Of a stretch of 6,906 nucleotides of DNA, positions 6,748-6,906 are shown one piece after another. The stretch's first letter is position 1. Every line of letters begins with the position of its first letter. A program made the position numbers and the translations under genes. The stretch comes from Bacteroidota bacterium (lineage in GTDB: Bacteria > Bacteroidota > Bacteroidia > Bacteroidales > GCA-2748055), in contig JAUVIT010000089.1 in NCBI GenBank assembly GCA_030592605.1, forward strand, positions 1 to 6,906. Direction: 5' to 3'. Under the pieces are notes generated by a model. The model made no database searches. It saw nothing but the letters and a program-made list of their open reading frames with translations, and was not told the DNA's origin.

Positions 6748-6906
6748 AAAAATACCATATCAGGCCTAATTTGAAGTGTCTGGGTTTCATGGGATAGGGG
6801 TCGGCGGTGAAAAAATCATTGCCTGCAAAGCCGACACTCTGCAGCACATTGTTGTAAGAGGCAAATATGCGGGTCGTTTTTATTCGGAATGCAAAAAAGA
6901 CATCCA
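6740..6906 (-). CDS. C-terminal end of a probable outer-membrane beta-barrel (Porin_10-like putative porin; 5' part outside window)
   Basis: The last 54 codons are visible, ending in TAG at 6740-6742. The peptide has alternating polar/hydrophobic strands (IKTTRIFASYNNV) and closes with YPMKPRHFKLGLIWYFYD. This pattern, a YPM..R turn followed by a final aromatic-rich strand ending in F-Y-D, is characteristic of the C-terminus of Bacteroidota putative porins and other barrels that need an aromatic end for BAM insertion. Too little is present to say what passes through it. It overlaps the transglycosylase start by 8 nt, so the two genes are probably co-transcribed. A TonB-dependent receptor or another barrel remains possible. 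Confidence 0.7.
   Translation of the reverse strand, partial: DVFFAFRIKTTRIFASYNNVLQSVGFAGNDFFTADPYPMKPRHFKLGLIWYFYD

Noticed and set aside
1..6906. Search for CRISPR arrays, tRNA/rRNA, insertion sequences, phage or defence genes
   Set aside because: No direct repeats with regular spacing, no transposase or integrase motifs and no RNA gene signatures were seen. Nearly every base is inside a recognisable envelope or housekeeping gene.

Overview
This window reads as Bacteroidota chromosome, possibly a marine or anaerobic Bacteroidales/Marinilabiliales-type lineage; the rank below phylum is a guess. The clues are a type IX secretion (T9SS) C-terminal sorting domain, a C-terminus resembling the Bacteroidota putative porins (Porin_10), a NamZ/DUF1343 lipoprotein, weak or absent Shine-Dalgarno sequences, and a perfect match to the Bacteroidota -7 promoter element TAnnTTTG. 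Coding density is near total: six genes, four overlapping a neighbour, one real intergenic gap of 52 bp, and no RNA gene, mobile element or CRISPR array that I can see.

Layout. Positions 1-3406 (minus strand) hold a two-gene unit: a NamZ/DUF1343 lipoprotein (2225-3406), whose end overlaps by 17 nt the start of a secreted CotH-kinase-fold protein with a lamin-tail domain and a T9SS sorting tail (1-2241, cut by the window edge). Positions 3407-3458 are the divergent control region, flanked by two genes that both use non-ATG starts (GTG and TTG). Positions 3459-5321 (plus strand) hold a LolC/LolE-type ABC permease followed 9 nt later by a NudL-type Nudix hydrolase. Positions 5305-6906 (minus strand) hold the last 54 codons of a probable outer-membrane porin, overlapping by 8 nt an MltF-type lytic transglycosylase lipoprotein (5305-6747). 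The transglycosylase converges on the Nudix gene with a 17-nt tail-to-tail overlap.

Theme. Five of the six genes concern the envelope: two probable peptidoglycan-degrading lipoproteins (an exo-muramidase family protein and a lytic transglycosylase), a lipoprotein-release-type permease, a beta-barrel, and a T9SS-exported protein. The Nudix enzyme is housekeeping. I do not see an obviously new defence or mobile system. The most interesting points are the NamZ-CotH translational coupling, the unusual residues in the CotH metal-binding motif, and the compact divergent promoter.
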